Origin: Thiotrichales bacterium | GTDB taxonomy: Bacteria; Pseudomonadota; Gammaproteobacteria; Francisellales; CACEW01 | Direction: 5' to 3' | DNA: 5,018 bases | Assembly: GCA_023266165.1 (NCBI GenBank) | Contig: JAHFRR010000106.1 | Location: forward strand, 1 to 5,018 | Part shown: positions 4,470 through 5,018 of the stretch, in pieces | Layout: each line of letters opens with the position of its first letter | Position numbering within the stretch: the stretch's first letter is position 1 | Made by a program: the position numbers and the translations under genes | The notes under the pieces: generated by a model | What the model was told of the DNA's origin: nothing | The model's input: only the letters and a program-made list of their open reading frames with translations | The model's database searches: none

Positions 4470-5018
4470 TCAACTATCCTCACGCCCTCCCGTGCGTGAA
4501 CAACGTACCGAACAGCAATCCCCGATAAACCGCACCATATCCAGCATTTCCTCATAACACAGCGAGTGCTCCATCGGATACACTTGATCAGCAACCTGAT
4601 AACCTGCGGATTTTAAAAACCGAATGGAGCGCTCGGCAAAAGACAGGGGAACAATGTGATCTAGACTCCCGTGATAGAAAGCCATGGGGGTTTGGCGACT
4701 TTGCACCGTCAACGTTTTTTCAAAACCAGGATAGGCGGGAAAATACGTTGAGAGCGCAAGCACCCCCGCCAAAGGCTCTGGATGTTGCACAGCGGTTGCC
4801 AAAGCGATGGCACCCCCTTGAGAAAATCCAGCCAATAAAATCCGGTGAGAGGGGATCCCCCGCGCCTGTTCTTGCCTGATGAGAACCTCAATGGCCTGGA
4901 CAGACTGCGTGACGCCTTCTTTGTCATGCTCAAACTTTTCGCGATCGAGAGTCACAATGTCATACCACCCACGCATAGGATACCCGCCATTGAGCGTGAT
5001 AGGGCGCACCGGCGCATG
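4470..5018 (-). CDS. Alpha/beta-hydrolase, carboxylesterase/phospholipase family (5' end outside window)
   Basis: The frame is open through the right edge; the visible 183 residues start HAPVRPITLNGGY, a typical internal motif of small bacterial carboxylesterases (Abhydrolase_2 / esterase II, YpfH-like). About 45-50 N-terminal residues, including the expected HGLG oxyanion segment, are missing from the window. Within the visible part the nucleophile Ser66 lies in GFSQGG, Asp120 in HGSLDHIVP and His151 in YPMEHSL, a complete catalytic triad. LALSTYFPAY after the nucleophile is also family-typical. Such enzymes hydrolyse short-chain esters or lysophospholipids in the cytoplasm; the natural substrate cannot be read from sequence. 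The C-terminus ends in about 15 residues with three cysteines (DCCSVRCSRTGGREDS), longer than usual. Same strand as atp, but a promoter and possible terminator between them suggest a separate unit. The GTG at 5009-5007 is an internal Val codon, not a start. Confidence 0.88.
   Translation of the reverse strand, partial: HAPVRPITLNGGYPMRGWYDIVTLDREKFEHDKEGVTQSVQAIEVLIRQEQARGIPSHRILLAGFSQGGAIALATAVQHPEPLAGVLALSTYFPAYPGFEKTLTVQSRQTPMAFYHGSLDHIVPLSFAERSIRFLKSAGYQVADQVYPMEHSLCYEEMLDMVRFIGDCCSVRCSRTGGREDS

Noticed and set aside
4283..4528. 81-residue plus-strand frame spanning the intergenic region
   Set aside because: It crosses the atp promoter and both flanking gene ends antisense, with no homology signal; judged to be chance.
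1..5018. Mobile element, CRISPR array, tRNA or novel defence-type system
   Set aside because: No transposase, terminal repeats, regular spacer-repeat pattern or tRNA fold was seen; the window is almost entirely filled by core genes.

Overview
The window carries most of a bacterial F1Fo ATP synthase operon, read right to left on the minus strand. The order is the classical proteobacterial one: atpI, atpB (a), atpE (c), atpF (b), atpH (delta), atpA (alpha) and the first 63 codons of atpG (gamma), which runs off the left edge. The genes are tightly packed: atpI/atpB and atpF/atpH each overlap by 4 bases (ATGA), and the other gaps are 3 to 36 bases. Every protein resembles the Escherichia coli subunit closely. 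From its third Met, alpha has the E. coli length and places its Walker A motif and arginine finger at E. coli numbering. The host is most likely a gammaproteobacterium with roughly balanced base composition; I cannot name the genus.

Layout from right to left in transcription order: 5018-4470 is the 3' three quarters of an alpha/beta-hydrolase of the carboxylesterase/phospholipase (Abhydrolase_2) family, with Ser-Asp-His triad visible and its start outside the window. 4469-4314 is the only non-coding stretch (156 bases). It holds an AU-rich hairpin just after the hydrolase stop codon, a cluster of TTGAA/TTCAA pentamers, and a sigma70-type promoter (-35 TTGCGC, 17-base spacer, -10 TATACT) about 30 bases upstream of atpI. 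4313-1 is the atp operon.

How the genes work together: AtpI is a small membrane protein thought to help c-ring assembly. AtpB and the c-ring (AtpE) form the proton path, AtpF and AtpH form the peripheral stalk, AtpA with the beta subunit (expected downstream of atpG, outside the window) forms the catalytic head, and AtpG is the rotating shaft. atpE has the best ribosome binding site plus an AU-rich leader, which fits the need for many c copies per complex.

This is a core housekeeping locus and I see no sign of an undescribed system. The most interesting details are in the sequences of subunits c and a. Subunit c has a proline at the position equivalent to E. coli Ala20 and lacks the one at E. 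coli Pro64, and it has a C-terminal extension. Subunit a has His where E. coli has Glu196. The hydrolase neighbour is also unusual: many gammaproteobacteria have parAB/rsmG/mnmG upstream of atpI.
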